In this document: piece after piece, positions 10,001 to 18,900 of the stretch
Numbering within the stretch: position 1 is the first letter of the stretch
Layout of the letters: every line of letters starts with the position of its first letter
NCBI GenBank assembly: GCA_004556155.1
Contig: SFIM01000006.1
Location: 1-64,000, forward strand
DNA: 64,000 nucleotides
DNA from: Clostridiales bacterium
GTDB lineage: Bacteria > Bacillota > Clostridia > Christensenellales > Aristaeellaceae
Reading direction: 5' to 3'
Made by a program: the position numbers and the translations under genes
Notes under the pieces: model-generated
The model's input: the letters and a program-made list of their open reading frames with translations, nothing else
What the model was told of the DNA's origin: nothing
Database searches by the model: none

Positions 10001-10226
10001 CCGGGAAGGCGGATTTGTTGGAGGACATGATCTCGCTGATGACCAGCCCCTTATAGCGGCCCGAGCCCGAGCCCTCGGCGTTCATGGCCCGCTCCACAGG
10101 CTTGAGCGGGCACAGCAGCAGCATAAACACGGCGAACGCAATAAAAACAACCAGCACAGGCGCGCGAAAATCCCGCCGTTTGATGCGGCGGCCGGTACCC
10201 TTGCGGTTGCGAGCAACTTGAGGCAT
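7017..10226 (-). CDS. Secreted or anchored lamin-tail / CotH-kinase protein
   Basis: A 1,069-residue protein. The chosen ATG follows AAAGGAG; an upstream in-frame start would add 38 residues with no better ribosome site. After a basic N-terminus, one hydrophobic helix (VLVVFIAFAVFMLLL) exports or anchors it. Three lamin-tail domains follow at about residues 55-175, 213-345 and 375-505, then a chitobiase-C-like domain at about 525-602. The CotH domain lies at about 610-1000. Its kinase-like residues are visible: an N-x-D-x-x-N motif (NTDTGNIRFY, about 865) and a metal-binding DMD (WIMYDMDYG, about 885). CotH proteins are atypical, Fam20-like protein kinases. The gene lies 90 bases upstream of the DUF4956-VTC operon, same strand. 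Confidence 0.9.
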   Translation of the reverse strand: MPQVARNRKGTGRRIKRRDFRAPVLVVFIAFAVFMLLLCPLKPVERAMNAEGSGSGRYKGLVISEIMSSNKSAFPDENGSFCDWIEITNTTAEPISLENITLSNRPDKAKFIFPAQLLQPGESVIVYCNDYNQNELGKAYHAKFKLSSLGTHVYMFNPSGLAIESVEVPTLNANESYARMEDGSFEITDQFSPGYPNTEEGHVQYLAQYTIQADTLRINEIMAAPRSGLRDEDGDLSDWVELYNAGSERIYLSNYALSDNENKPLKWFFPENAYIDPGQYYIVFCSSKNRDGRETGYPHTNFGLSAEGETITLSNALGQLVDRVQYDNLAVDCSYGRDDATGTWKVYTLATPGEPNNANGIARADEYLRALNASKVYISEVMSSNDNIQAIAGEAKKDWVEIYNAGTDAVDLSGWGLSDNINWPRKWQFPQGTVIWPGEYKVIMLDGKNTVSASGALHTSYKLKRTGGEIVTLSDSSGYVLDKLYLPLVPTDYSYGRTLGTGGFFYYDAPTPGSANGTGFLGFSETPALELPGGLYAENVTVSITVPAGTTVRYTLDGSIPTLSNGTVYTGPFTLNTTTAVRARAFETGLQPSETVSATYVLKTYYTLPVVCLITDPDGLWNEQTGIFAAGEGIDLKSYKAITFKNPTPLYRIQKENKVRVSAYAEMFEVDTGETVFSQGVEFGLIGQFSLDMPQKSLKVMAKARYGSKYINGHLFPDRDYDQYRAFVLRNSGNDCVGTRMVDGVQSRLVDQWDTTVIHQAWRPVIVYINGQYWGHYNLRERVSEYFVAQHEGLSMDQAKSIDVLESNGTKSSQINNGTNAEWKALITKVKTLSPGKNPEDLQYILDNIDVDNYFDYVILECLFANTDTGNIRFYKVPGGKWKWIMYDMDYGLYFSNSNGVGNYLNPSGYHGANNDISNVLILKLLENADMKDRFLTRFGEAFRFFTTERILAQIDECYQIIKPEMAMHYDRWAEQNLKSISFDQPQTKDGCLRYWESRVERLRNVARKRPAYCWRQVAEYFKLTDAQMEQYFGPIPLIPKGVTWDREKDKEAAMTYLYGSNWKALYGE

Positions 10227-10262
10227 GGCAATCTCCTTTGGAGGCAAAAATGTTACAAAAAC

Positions 10263-10271
10263 ATTATAACA
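10263..10271 (-). promoter_or_regulatory. Extended -10 promoter of the CotH gene
   Basis: TGTTATAAT on the minus strand is an exact TGnTATAAT extended -10 element, with no good -35 box. It lies 36 bases before the chosen start codon. Confidence 0.6.
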
Positions 10272-10440
10272 CATAACAGATCGATTGCGCCAGTTATTTC
10301 TTGTCAGAAATGCAGGTTTTACATAAATTTTATGGGGCAAACGGCGCCGCGTTCAGACGGGAGGGAAAGCGCCATATCCCCCAGCATACCCTGCCTCCGG
10401 CGCGCATAGAATGGAAGCACAAACGAAAGGGGGTATGCAT

Positions 10441-10830
10441 ATGCATACGCAGGCCATCCGGCGGGGGGCTTCGCCGGTCGGGGCGGTGGCGCGGGGCGTG
10501 CTGCTGGCCGCGCTGTTCACGGCGGCGGCAGTCATTGTCTTTGCGCTGGTTCTATCCTTTGCGCGGCTAAGCGACGGGGTGATCCGTGCGGTTAATCAGG
10601 TGATCAAGCTGGTTGCCATCTATCTGGGCGTGCGCGCCGCGGTGGGCACGGGGACGGGCAGGCCGCTGCTGCGCGGCATGCTGGTGGGGCTGATCTACAT
10701 GGCCGTGGGCGTGATGCTCTACGCCGTGCTGACTGCCCAGCATCTATCGCCCTATGCCTACGCCGCCGATATCCTCATGGGCGTGGCCGCGGGCGGATTA
10801 ATCGCCATGCTTCGCGCGCGAAAACGCTGA
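10441..10830 (+). CDS. TIGR04086-type small membrane protein
   Basis: A 129-residue protein of four predicted membrane helices with a basic end (RARKR). The pattern matches the TIGR04086 family of small clostridial membrane proteins, whose role is unknown. The second of two close ATGs was chosen because it sits 7 bases from the AAAGGGGG ribosome site. The first ATG, at 10435, is only 1 base away. A terminator follows, so it appears monocistronic. Confidence 0.75.
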   Translation: MHTQAIRRGASPVGAVARGVLLAALFTAAAVIVFALVLSFARLSDGVIRAVNQVIKLVAIYLGVRAAVGTGTGRPLLRGMLVGLIYMAVGVMLYAVLTAQHLSPYAYAADILMGVAAGGLIAMLRARKR

Positions 10831-10899
10831 ATAGGGCGAGTTATGACTTGTTTGCGCGCATTTGCGCGAGGTTTGTCGGGTGCGTCATACGCGCGTACT

Positions 10900-10942
10900 G
10901 CGCCGCATAGGATAATAGTGTATTCCATGCGGCGCGTTTTTT
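10900..10942 (+). terminator. Terminator after the TIGR04086 gene
   Basis: A perfect 9-bp stem (GCGCCGCAT with ATGCGGCGC) is followed directly by a G and then six T. Confidence 0.88.
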
Positions 10943-11002
10943 ATCGGTTCTACCCGTCTGCCCCCGCGCATAGCCTGATAAGCACAAGGGGAGGGGAAAA
11001 CC

Positions 11003-11836
11003 ATGATTAAGCAAACTGTGATTACGCCGCGCCCGCAGACGGTCAAAAAGCGCCGCCCACGCGGAGCGGGCTGGCTGGCCGCGCATGCGGTATCGCTTTT
11101 GAGCTTTGCGCTGCTGCTGACCATCAGCGCCGCCTATGTGGGCGCGCTGCCCGATACCGTCAGCGTGGTATCCGGTAAGCGCGAGCTGCCCATCTACTGC
11201 GTCAATCGCGATGACAACAAGATTTCCATCAGCTTTGACGCGGCCTGGGGCGGGGATAAAACGCTGGGCATCCTGGATCTGCTGGATGAATACAACATCA
11301 AAACCACCTTTTTCCTGGTGGATATCTGGACGCAGAAATACCCCGAGCTGGTCAAGGAGATCGTGGCGCGGGGGCATGAGATTGGCAATCACAGCACCAG
11401 CCACCCGCAGATGTCCAAGCTGAATGAAACGCAGATCGCCAAGGAGCTCAACACCCAGGCCGACAATGTGCTGGCCATCGCCGGGGTGAGGCCGGTGCTC
11501 TTCCGCCCGCCCTACGGCGATTACAATAACCGCGTAATCACCACCGCGCGGGCGCAGGGCTTTGTGCCCATCCAATGGAGCGTGGACAGCCTGGACTGGA
11601 AAAACCGCGGCGCGCAGGAAATCATCAACCGCGCCACCAAGGTGAAAAGCGGCGATATCGTGCTGTTCCACAACGATTCGCAGTACATCCTGGACGCGCT
11701 GCCCGCAGTGCTTAAATATTACGCCGAAAACGGGTATAGCGTCGTACCCATATCGGAAATCCTCTTAACGGGGGAAACCACCATTGATATACAGGGCCGA
11801 CAACAGCCCGTATCAACAAAAATACCGGAGGTGTAG
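11003..11836 (+). CDS. PdaB-like polysaccharide deacetylase
   Basis: A 277-residue protein with a short basic N-terminus and one membrane/signal helix (about residues 28-47), then a NodB deacetylase domain. Motif 1 reads SFDAAWGGDKT, the variant typical of the sporulation protein PdaB rather than the usual TFDDGP. The other motifs are HEIGNHSTSH (metal-binding His), RPPYGDYN, WSVDSLDW and IVLFHN. The protein should act outside the membrane on peptidoglycan or spore-wall glycan. A role in sporulation is inferred from the PdaB-like motif; no sporulation promoter was seen. The ssb-like gene begins 7 bases downstream. Confidence 0.85.
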   Translation: MIKQTVITPRPQTVKKRRPRGAGWLAAHAVSLLSFALLLTISAAYVGALPDTVSVVSGKRELPIYCVNRDDNKISISFDAAWGGDKTLGILDLLDEYNIKTTFFLVDIWTQKYPELVKEIVARGHEIGNHSTSHPQMSKLNETQIAKELNTQADNVLAIAGVRPVLFRPPYGDYNNRVITTARAQGFVPIQWSVDSLDWKNRGAQEIINRATKVKSGDIVLFHNDSQYILDALPAVLKYYAENGYSVVPISEILLTGETTIDIQGRQQPVSTKIPEV

Positions 11837-11843
11837 CATTATT

Positions 11844-12515
11844 ATGGAAATCACTACCAACCAACTGAGCCTGACCGGCGTTATCATGGAAAACCCGCAG
11901 TTTGACCACGAGGTGTTCGGCGAGGCGTTTTTCCGCACGGTGCTGAGCGTGCCGCGGCTATCCGGCGCCTTCGATCTGCTGCCGCTGACCATCAGCGAGC
12001 GGCTGATGGGCGAGGACTTCCAGCAGGGCGCCACTGTGGCCATTGGCGGCCAGCTGCGATCCTACAACAAGGTGATGGGCGGCGCGGGCAGGCTGCTGCT
12101 GACGGCCTTTGCCCAGCACCTGCGCCCGGTGGACGAGGAGGAAAACCCCAACACTGTGTTTCTCTCCGGCGCGCTGTGCAAGCCGCCATCCTTCCGCACT
12201 ACGCCCTTTGGGCGCGAGATTGCCGATCTGATGCTGGCCGTCAATCGTTCCTATGGCAAGAGCGATTATATTCCCTGCATTGCCTGGGGGCGCACGGCGC
12301 GCTTTGCATCGGGCTTAAATGTGGGCGATCATGTGCAGCTGCAGGGACGCTTCCAGAGCCGCGTGTATCAAAAGCAGCTGCCTGACGGCACTGTGCAGGA
12401 GCGCACGGCTTACGAGGTATCCGTTAGCCGCCTGACGCTGGAAAGCGCCGCAGGCGCGCCTCTGGCCGAGCATGACGCGCCCTCGCGGCCGGGCTATAGC
12501 GGCGCGCTGCAATAA
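11844..12515 (+). CDS. Single-stranded DNA-binding (SSB-like) protein
   Basis: A 223-residue protein with two OB-fold-like segments. The N-terminal one carries LTGVIMENPQF and a beta-rich core. The second includes YIPCIAWGRTA, which resembles the canonical SSB strand FIPVVAWG. The ATG at 11844 follows GGAGGTG; longer in-frame options overlap the deacetylase gene. The tail (PGYSGALQ) lacks the acidic DDDIPF-type tip that recruits partners in housekeeping SSB, so this is likely an accessory SSB. It is probably cotranscribed with the deacetylase. Confidence 0.75.
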   Translation: MEITTNQLSLTGVIMENPQFDHEVFGEAFFRTVLSVPRLSGAFDLLPLTISERLMGEDFQQGATVAIGGQLRSYNKVMGGAGRLLLTAFAQHLRPVDEEENPNTVFLSGALCKPPSFRTTPFGREIADLMLAVNRSYGKSDYIPCIAWGRTARFASGLNVGDHVQLQGRFQSRVYQKQLPDGTVQERTAYEVSVSRLTLESAAGAPLAEHDAPSRPGYSGALQ

Positions 12516-12530
12516 TAATAGGTAAAAAAC

Positions 12531-12572
12531 AAATCGGTTGGTCGGACGAAAGCGCTCGATCAACCGATTTTC
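12531..12572. terminator. Bidirectional terminator between the ssb-like and MFS genes
   Basis: AAATCGGTTG pairs with CAACCGATTT, with A-rich and T-rich flanks that suit both convergent genes. Confidence 0.82.
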
Positions 12573-12580
12573 ATTTTGCC

Positions 12581-13942
12581 TTACCTTTTGCCTGCGGCCA
12601 GATCCATGGCTTCTACCTCGCTGTCCGGGGTGAAGCTGCGCCAGAAATGCATCAGCAGCATGCCCAGCGGCAGCATGGTAACTGCGCGGAAAAGCGTGGT
12701 GAACTGCACAGCGGTGATGGGCACCGCGCCGATATAGAACATGCGGCTGCCAAAGCCCTTGCACCACAGCGTGCCCGTCATCAGCCCCAGGAATGCGAAT
12801 ACATTGCAGAATACCGATTGGAAGCAGGTGTGCGTGGTGGCGTTTTCCTGCGGCAGGTTCATGTAAAATACGTTGGCATAGCTCAGGTTCAGACCGACGG
12901 AAACGACATGCTGCAGCATGGCCGCGGGCAGGAAAATGCCCTTGCTGGCGGAGGAAACAAAGAACATCATGATCTCCGTGGGCACCCATACGGCTGTGCA
13001 CAGGCCAAAGGTGCGAATCCACGAATACCGCCCCAGCACGCGCCGCCACATGGGGGTGAACAGCAGCAGAAAGATGGGATAGGTGGCGCTGGCAAAGGTG
13101 ACGGTGCTGTAAGGAAAGCCCACGGTGTTAAGCAGATAGTAGTTCCACAGGCCGCTGTTGAGGTTTGAAATATAGTTCCACACAAACATCAGCAACAGGC
13201 AGGCCATAAACTTTTTGTGCTTGAGCGACAGGGTGAATACCTCGCGCAGGTGCACGCGCTCCTTGCGCACCGGGTAGGGATATTCCTTGGCCATGGCCTG
13301 CATGCCCACATCCAGCAGCACCAGCACAAAGGCAAAATAGCGCATGCCCAGCACCAGCTGATTCTGCCGCCCAGCGCGCGCGGCGGCGATGGTCATAAAG
13401 CCCGATAACAGCAGGGCTGCGTTGGAGGCCAGGGAGCTGAAAATCTGGTTATCGCTGATATACGCCGCCCGCAGGCGTTGATCCTGGGGATAGAAGGCGT
13501 AAAACCAGGGGGTAAAGCCCGCGCTGAAGATGCTATACACCGCATGGGAGAGAAACTGCAATATGCAAAACCACACCACCCGCGCGTGGGTATCGGTGAC
13601 GATCAGCGGCATGATGGTGGTGGCCAGGATGTACATGGCGTAAAAATAAATCTTCGCCCCTACCAGCACCCATTTGCGGCGCTGGATGCGCTCCAGGATC
13701 ATGGGCGAAAACATGAAAAAGCAGTTGGCCAGCGGCGGGATAAAGGAGATGATGCCCACGCCCACCAGGTCAATATCATACATGCTTAAAAAGCCGGTGT
13801 GGAACACGCCGGTAATAAACACGTTATACACGCTGGTCAGCAGGGAGCTGATCAGCGAGATGGTTCTGCCTTTTCTTTGGTCGTCGTGCCAGCCGTAGAT
13901 CTGCCGCAGCTCCAGGGCCGCGTGGGATGGGCGTATTTTCAT
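12581..13942 (-). CDS. Major facilitator superfamily transporter
   Basis: A 453-residue hydrophobic protein with about 12 membrane helices in two halves, split by a basic central loop (YPYPVRKERVHLREV) near residue 230. It is typical of MFS carriers of unassigned substrate in Clostridia. No residues point to a specific ligand, and no catabolic gene adjoins it. It is transcribed alone from an extended -10 promoter and ends at a shared terminator. Confidence 0.8.
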   Translation of the reverse strand: MKIRPSHAALELRQIYGWHDDQRKGRTISLISSLLTSVYNVFITGVFHTGFLSMYDIDLVGVGIISFIPPLANCFFMFSPMILERIQRRKWVLVGAKIYFYAMYILATTIMPLIVTDTHARVVWFCILQFLSHAVYSIFSAGFTPWFYAFYPQDQRLRAAYISDNQIFSSLASNAALLLSGFMTIAAARAGRQNQLVLGMRYFAFVLVLLDVGMQAMAKEYPYPVRKERVHLREVFTLSLKHKKFMACLLLMFVWNYISNLNSGLWNYYLLNTVGFPYSTVTFASATYPIFLLLFTPMWRRVLGRYSWIRTFGLCTAVWVPTEIMMFFVSSASKGIFLPAAMLQHVVSVGLNLSYANVFYMNLPQENATTHTCFQSVFCNVFAFLGLMTGTLWCKGFGSRMFYIGAVPITAVQFTTLFRAVTMLPLGMLLMHFWRSFTPDSEVEAMDLAAGKR

Positions 13943-13970
13943 AACGTCACCTCATGGTCAGGCTGAGGCG

Positions 13971-13979
13971 ATTATAGCA
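13971..13979 (-). promoter_or_regulatory. Extended -10 promoter of the MFS gene
   Basis: TGCTATAAT on the minus strand matches TGnTATAAT exactly and lies 28 bases before the start codon. No convincing -35 box is present. Confidence 0.55.
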
Positions 13980-14009
13980 TATTCGGCGCCGCGCGTATAG
14001 GGGCAAAAT

Positions 14010-14059
14010 GAAAAAAGCTGCTGCTTTTTCCATCTTTTATAATGGGGAAAGCAGCGGCT
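14010..14059 (-). terminator. Terminator of the trmO-Dabb operon
   Basis: An 18-bp stem with a few G-U pairs (14016-14033 with 14042-14059) is followed on the minus strand by TTTTTTCATTTT. It lies 13 bases after the Dabb gene stop. Confidence 0.85.
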
Positions 14060-14072
14060 CTTCAGCTTTGCT

Positions 14073-14351
14073 TTAGCACTCGTAATCCGCGGCGACGCGC
14101 TCCTTCATCGCGGCATGCACGATCTTTTGCGCGGCCTTGTGCAGGGGATTGTCGCGGTAGGCGGCGGCGGCCTCGCGGCTGTCAAATTCGCTGTACAGGC
14201 ACAGGTCGTAGCCGTTATAGCAGCGGCCTACCTGCAAAAAGCGCAGGCCGGGGATCTTGCCGTTCAGGTCTTCCAGGGCGGCCTTGATGGCCGCGGCGTT
14301 TTCTTCCTTGTTTTCCTCATGCAGATTCCACAGAACAATGTGACGTACCAT
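14073..14351 (-). CDS. Dabb-family (stress-responsive alpha/beta barrel) protein
   Basis: A 92-residue protein that opens with MVRHIVLWNL and contains GLRFLQVGRCY, LCLYSEFDS and a C-terminal HAAMKERVAADYEC. This pattern and length match the Dabb dimeric ferredoxin-like fold. The family includes small enzymes and stress proteins, and no specific reaction can be assigned. It is encoded 5 bases after trmO and shares its terminator. Confidence 0.85.
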   Translation of the reverse strand: MVRHIVLWNLHEENKEENAAAIKAALEDLNGKIPGLRFLQVGRCYNGYDLCLYSEFDSREAAAAYRDNPLHKAAQKIVHAAMKERVAADYEC

Positions 14352-14356
14352 GCTGA

Positions 14357-15049
14357 TTACTCTCCTTTTTGATGATTCACGCGCACCACGCGCAGCACCT
14401 CGCCCTGCACCTGAAAGCCCACGTCCAGCCCTGCGAAGGCCAGGCCGTAGATTTCCTGCGGCTTGTCCTCATAGCCGGGGCGCGGATCGCAGGCCAGCAC
14501 ACCCAGCAGCGCCTGCCGCTTGTCCGGCGGGATCAGCGCAAGCAGCGCCTCCGGGCACTCCACGCGCAGGCAGTGCCCGCGCGTCTGCGCCGTGTAGCCG
14601 GGCAGCGCCTCGGGGCGGCAGTCCGACAGGGGAATGTAGGGCTTGATATCAAACACCGGCGTGCCGTCCAGCAGATCGGCCCCGCCCACCAGCAGCGCCG
14701 GCGCGTCGGGCGTATCGCGCTCCACGCCCAGCAGACGCACGCAGGACAGCCCCAGGCCGTTAGGCCGATAGGGCGCACGGGAGGCGAACACCCCCACCCG
14801 GCGGTTGCCGCCCAGGCGCGGCGGGCGCACGGTGGGGTGAAACTCGCTGGTCAGCGCCTGCGAAAACTGCCAGATCAGCCACAGGTGCGAGAAGCCTTCG
14901 ATATCGCGGATGGCTTCCGGGCGGCGAAATTCCGGCTCAAACACGATGCGCGCTGTCAGCGCGTCCACCAGCCCGCTTTGACGCGGGATGCCGAATTTTT
15001 CGCTGAAATCGCTGCGGATGTAGGCGACCGGGCGAATAACAGCCTCCAT
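14357..15049 (-). CDS. trmO: tRNA N6-methyltransferase TrmO (TsaA family)
   Basis: A 230-residue protein that starts with the TrmO beta-barrel strand PVAYIRSDFSEKFGIPRQ and continues with the family motifs GFSHLWLIWQF, HPTVRPPRLGG, VGVFASRAPYRPNGLGLSC and DIKPYIPLSD. TrmO uses S-adenosylmethionine to methylate N6 of threonylcarbamoyladenosine-37 in tRNAs reading ACY codons. The C-terminal region beyond residue 170 matches the small domain of longer family members. It heads an operon with the Dabb gene. Confidence 0.92.
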   Translation of the reverse strand: MEAVIRPVAYIRSDFSEKFGIPRQSGLVDALTARIVFEPEFRRPEAIRDIEGFSHLWLIWQFSQALTSEFHPTVRPPRLGGNRRVGVFASRAPYRPNGLGLSCVRLLGVERDTPDAPALLVGGADLLDGTPVFDIKPYIPLSDCRPEALPGYTAQTRGHCLRVECPEALLALIPPDKRQALLGVLACDPRPGYEDKPQEIYGLAFAGLDVGFQVQGEVLRVVRVNHQKGE

Positions 15050-15081
15050 GGCAGGCCCTCCGATGCTGAAACTTCGTTCTT

Positions 15082-15090
15082 ATTATAGCA
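15082..15090 (-). promoter_or_regulatory. Extended -10 promoter of trmO
   Basis: TGCTATAAT on the minus strand lies 32 bases before the trmO start. It is divergent from the heat-shock promoter about 60 bases away. Confidence 0.6.
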
Positions 15091-15149
15091 TGCTTGCCTG
15101 CCCGTGAAAAGGGCGGCGCATAGCGCGAAAAATTTTTTTCATAATACTA

Positions 15150-15178
15150 TTGACAAACGCACAAAGAGATGCTATTCT
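15150..15178 (+). promoter_or_regulatory. Promoter of the hrcA heat-shock operon
   Basis: A perfect TTGACA and a TATTCT are 17 bases apart, with an A/T tract upstream (AAAAATTTTTTTC). Transcription would start at about 15185, immediately before the CIRCE operator. Confidence 0.92.
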
Positions 15179-15188
15179 ATCATCGTTG

Positions 15189-15215
15189 TTAGCACTCACA
15201 TACAACGAGTGCTAA
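15189..15215 (+). promoter_or_regulatory. CIRCE operator (HrcA binding site)
   Basis: TTAGCACTC, nine bases, then GAGTGCTAA: a perfect match to the CIRCE consensus. It sits at the predicted start of transcription, so bound HrcA would block the hrcA-grpE-dnaK-dnaJ operon. The encoded HrcA is the expected repressor. Confidence 0.97.
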
Positions 15216-15239
15216 CAAAAGGAAAGGAGGAAATCAACG

Positions 15240-16268
15240 ATGGACTTCAATGATCGCAAAAAGCGCATCCTGCAAGTCATCGTGGAGGATTTCATCCTGA
15301 CCAACACCCCTGTGGGCAGCCGCACCATCAGCAAAAGCAGCGGCCTGGGCGTATCCAGCGCCACCATCCGCAATGAGATGGCCGACCTGGAGGAGATGGG
15401 CTACCTGATCCAGCCGCACGTGTCGGCCGGGCGCGTGCCCAGCGATAAAGCCTACCGCCTGTATGTGGATGCGCTGCTGACCCCGGGACTGCGCGAGGAT
15501 GAGCGCGAAAGCGTCCGCCGGTATTTTACCTCCCGCGTGCACGATATGGAGGACGTCATCTCCCTGTGCGCGCAGACGCTCAGCGACCTGACCCACTACA
15601 CCGCCCTGGTGCTGACCCCCCGGCAGAGCGATCTGCGGGTGAGCAGCCTGCACCTGGTCAGCGTGGCGCGGGGCAGCGCGCTGCTGATCGTCGTGACGGA
15701 TTCGGGCGTGATCCGCGACACCACCATCCGCGTCAGCGAAAAGCTGGACAGCGATGGGCTGTACGCCATCAGCAAGATGCTGACCGAACGGCTGCGCGGC
15801 CTCTCCCTTCGCCAGATGCGCGAAATGCTCTACGGCTTCGCCGCACATTCCGATGCGGACGCGCGCGTGCTCTCGGGCATTGCGGAGCTGGCCGGGCAAA
15901 TGGAAAAACAAACCGAGACCGACCGCGTGATGGTCGGCGGGGCGCACAACATCCTGTATTATCCCGAGTATGCCGACGTCTGCCGGGCGCGCGCCTTCAT
16001 GGACGCGCTGCAAAACCGCGACGCGCTCATCACCCTGATGCGGCCGCCGCAAAGCCCCGTCAGCGTGCGTATCGGCGGCGAAACCGGCATTCCGGAGCTG
16101 TCCGATTGCTCGGTGATCACCGCCCCTTACCGTGTAGGCCGCGGGCATATGGGCACGATCGGCGTGGTTGGCCCCATGCGCATGAACTACGCACGGGTGA
16201 TGGATACGCTCACCCTTGTCTCCCGCGAACTCACCAGCATGCTGTCGGTGGACGCGCTGGAAGCATAA
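15240..16268 (+). CDS. hrcA: Heat-inducible transcriptional repressor HrcA
   Basis: A 342-residue protein of normal HrcA length. The N-terminal winged helix reads RKKRILQVIVEDFI, then GSRTISKSSGLGVSSATIRNEMADLEEMGYL, split here by function: GSRTISK and SSATIRNEM form the recognition region. A GAF-like core and the C-terminal IGVVGPMRMNYARVM motif follow. HrcA represses class I heat-shock genes and is kept active by chaperonin. The start follows GGAAAGGAGG. It is the first gene of its own CIRCE-controlled operon. Confidence 0.97.
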   Translation: MDFNDRKKRILQVIVEDFILTNTPVGSRTISKSSGLGVSSATIRNEMADLEEMGYLIQPHVSAGRVPSDKAYRLYVDALLTPGLREDERESVRRYFTSRVHDMEDVISLCAQTLSDLTHYTALVLTPRQSDLRVSSLHLVSVARGSALLIVVTDSGVIRDTTIRVSEKLDSDGLYAISKMLTERLRGLSLRQMREMLYGFAAHSDADARVLSGIAELAGQMEKQTETDRVMVGGAHNILYYPEYADVCRARAFMDALQNRDALITLMRPPQSPVSVRIGGETGIPELSDCSVITAPYRVGRGHMGTIGVVGPMRMNYARVMDTLTLVSRELTSMLSVDALEA

Positions 16269-16283
16269 TACCAGGAGGAAACA

Positions 16284-16868
16284 ATGAGCAAGGAAAAGAA
16301 AGCCGCCCCCGAGGCGGAGCGCGAAACCAAAGCGCCCGATCCCGCCGAGGATGGCGCGCAGGACGCGCAGGAATGCGTAAGCGAGGACGGCGCGGCTGTG
16401 CAGACCGAAATTGACGATCTGCAAAAGCAGCTGGAAGCCGCCAAGAAGCAAAGCGACGAATACCTGAACATGGCGCAGCGCGTGCAGGCGGATTTTGAAA
16501 ACTTCCGCCGCCGCAATAACGCCGTTCGGGCCGACGCCTATGAGGACGGCGCGCGCGCCTTCATCAAAACGATCCTGCCCGTGATGGACAATCTGGAGCG
16601 CGCGCTGGCGGCCGAAAGCGCCGACGCCGCCCTGCACGAGGGCGTAAGCATGGTGCATCGCCAGCTGAGCGAAGCGCTGGAAAAGCGTGGCGTAACGGTG
16701 ATCGACTGCGCGGGCGAAAAGTTTGACCCGCGCCTGGAGGACGCCGTCATGCAGGCGGACGCCAGCGAGGGCGAGCCGGGCACCGTGTGTCTGGTGCTGC
16801 AAAAGGGCTATCAGCTGGGCGACGTTGTGCTGCGCCACGCCATGGTAAAGGTTGTGGCGGAGGCGTAA
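16284..16868 (+). CDS. grpE: Nucleotide exchange factor GrpE
   Basis: A 194-residue protein. The first 45 residues are acidic and low complexity. A long coiled coil follows at about 38-85, then the GrpE signature RVQADFENFRRR and a C-terminal beta domain ending VLQKGYQLGDVVLRHAMVKV. GrpE releases ADP from DnaK. It lies 15 bases after hrcA with a strong AGGAGGAAAC ribosome site, and its length is normal. Confidence 0.96.
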   Translation: MSKEKKAAPEAERETKAPDPAEDGAQDAQECVSEDGAAVQTEIDDLQKQLEAAKKQSDEYLNMAQRVQADFENFRRRNNAVRADAYEDGARAFIKTILPVMDNLERALAAESADAALHEGVSMVHRQLSEALEKRGVTVIDCAGEKFDPRLEDAVMQADASEGEPGTVCLVLQKGYQLGDVVLRHAMVKVVAEA

Positions 16869-16901
16869 AGGGAAGCGCGCAGCGCCTCCCCTTCTCCCGC
16901 A

Positions 16902-16923
16902 AAAAACAGCATCCGCTGTTTTT
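16902..16923 (+). terminator. Intra-operon hairpin between grpE and dnaK
   Basis: AAAAACAGC, a 4-base loop and GCTGTTTTT form a hairpin with its own T-run. A GC-rich inverted repeat (16870-16890) precedes it. It could partly terminate or set an RNA-processing point that alters the ratio of hrcA-grpE to dnaK messages. Confidence 0.5.
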
Positions 16924-16976
16924 ACATATAAAATCTGACTACTGACCATTTCAACATAAAACTGGAGGAAACAATT

Positions 16977-18806
<1,830 letters not shown>

Positions 18807-18840
18807 GCCCAATAAAAGCAATTTACTGTGAACCAAAAAT

Positions 18841-18873
18841 GCGCAATGCGTGGGCGTATCCTGCGCATTGCGC
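18841..18873 (+). other. Intercistronic hairpin between dnaK and dnaJ
   Basis: A perfect 10-bp inverted repeat (GCGCAATGCG with CGCATTGCGC) has a 13-base loop and no T-run. It is better explained as an mRNA-stabilising or processing element protecting the dnaK 3' end than as a terminator. Confidence 0.6.
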
Positions 18874-18900
18874 ATTGCGGGTTTAAGATAAGAGGACAAA

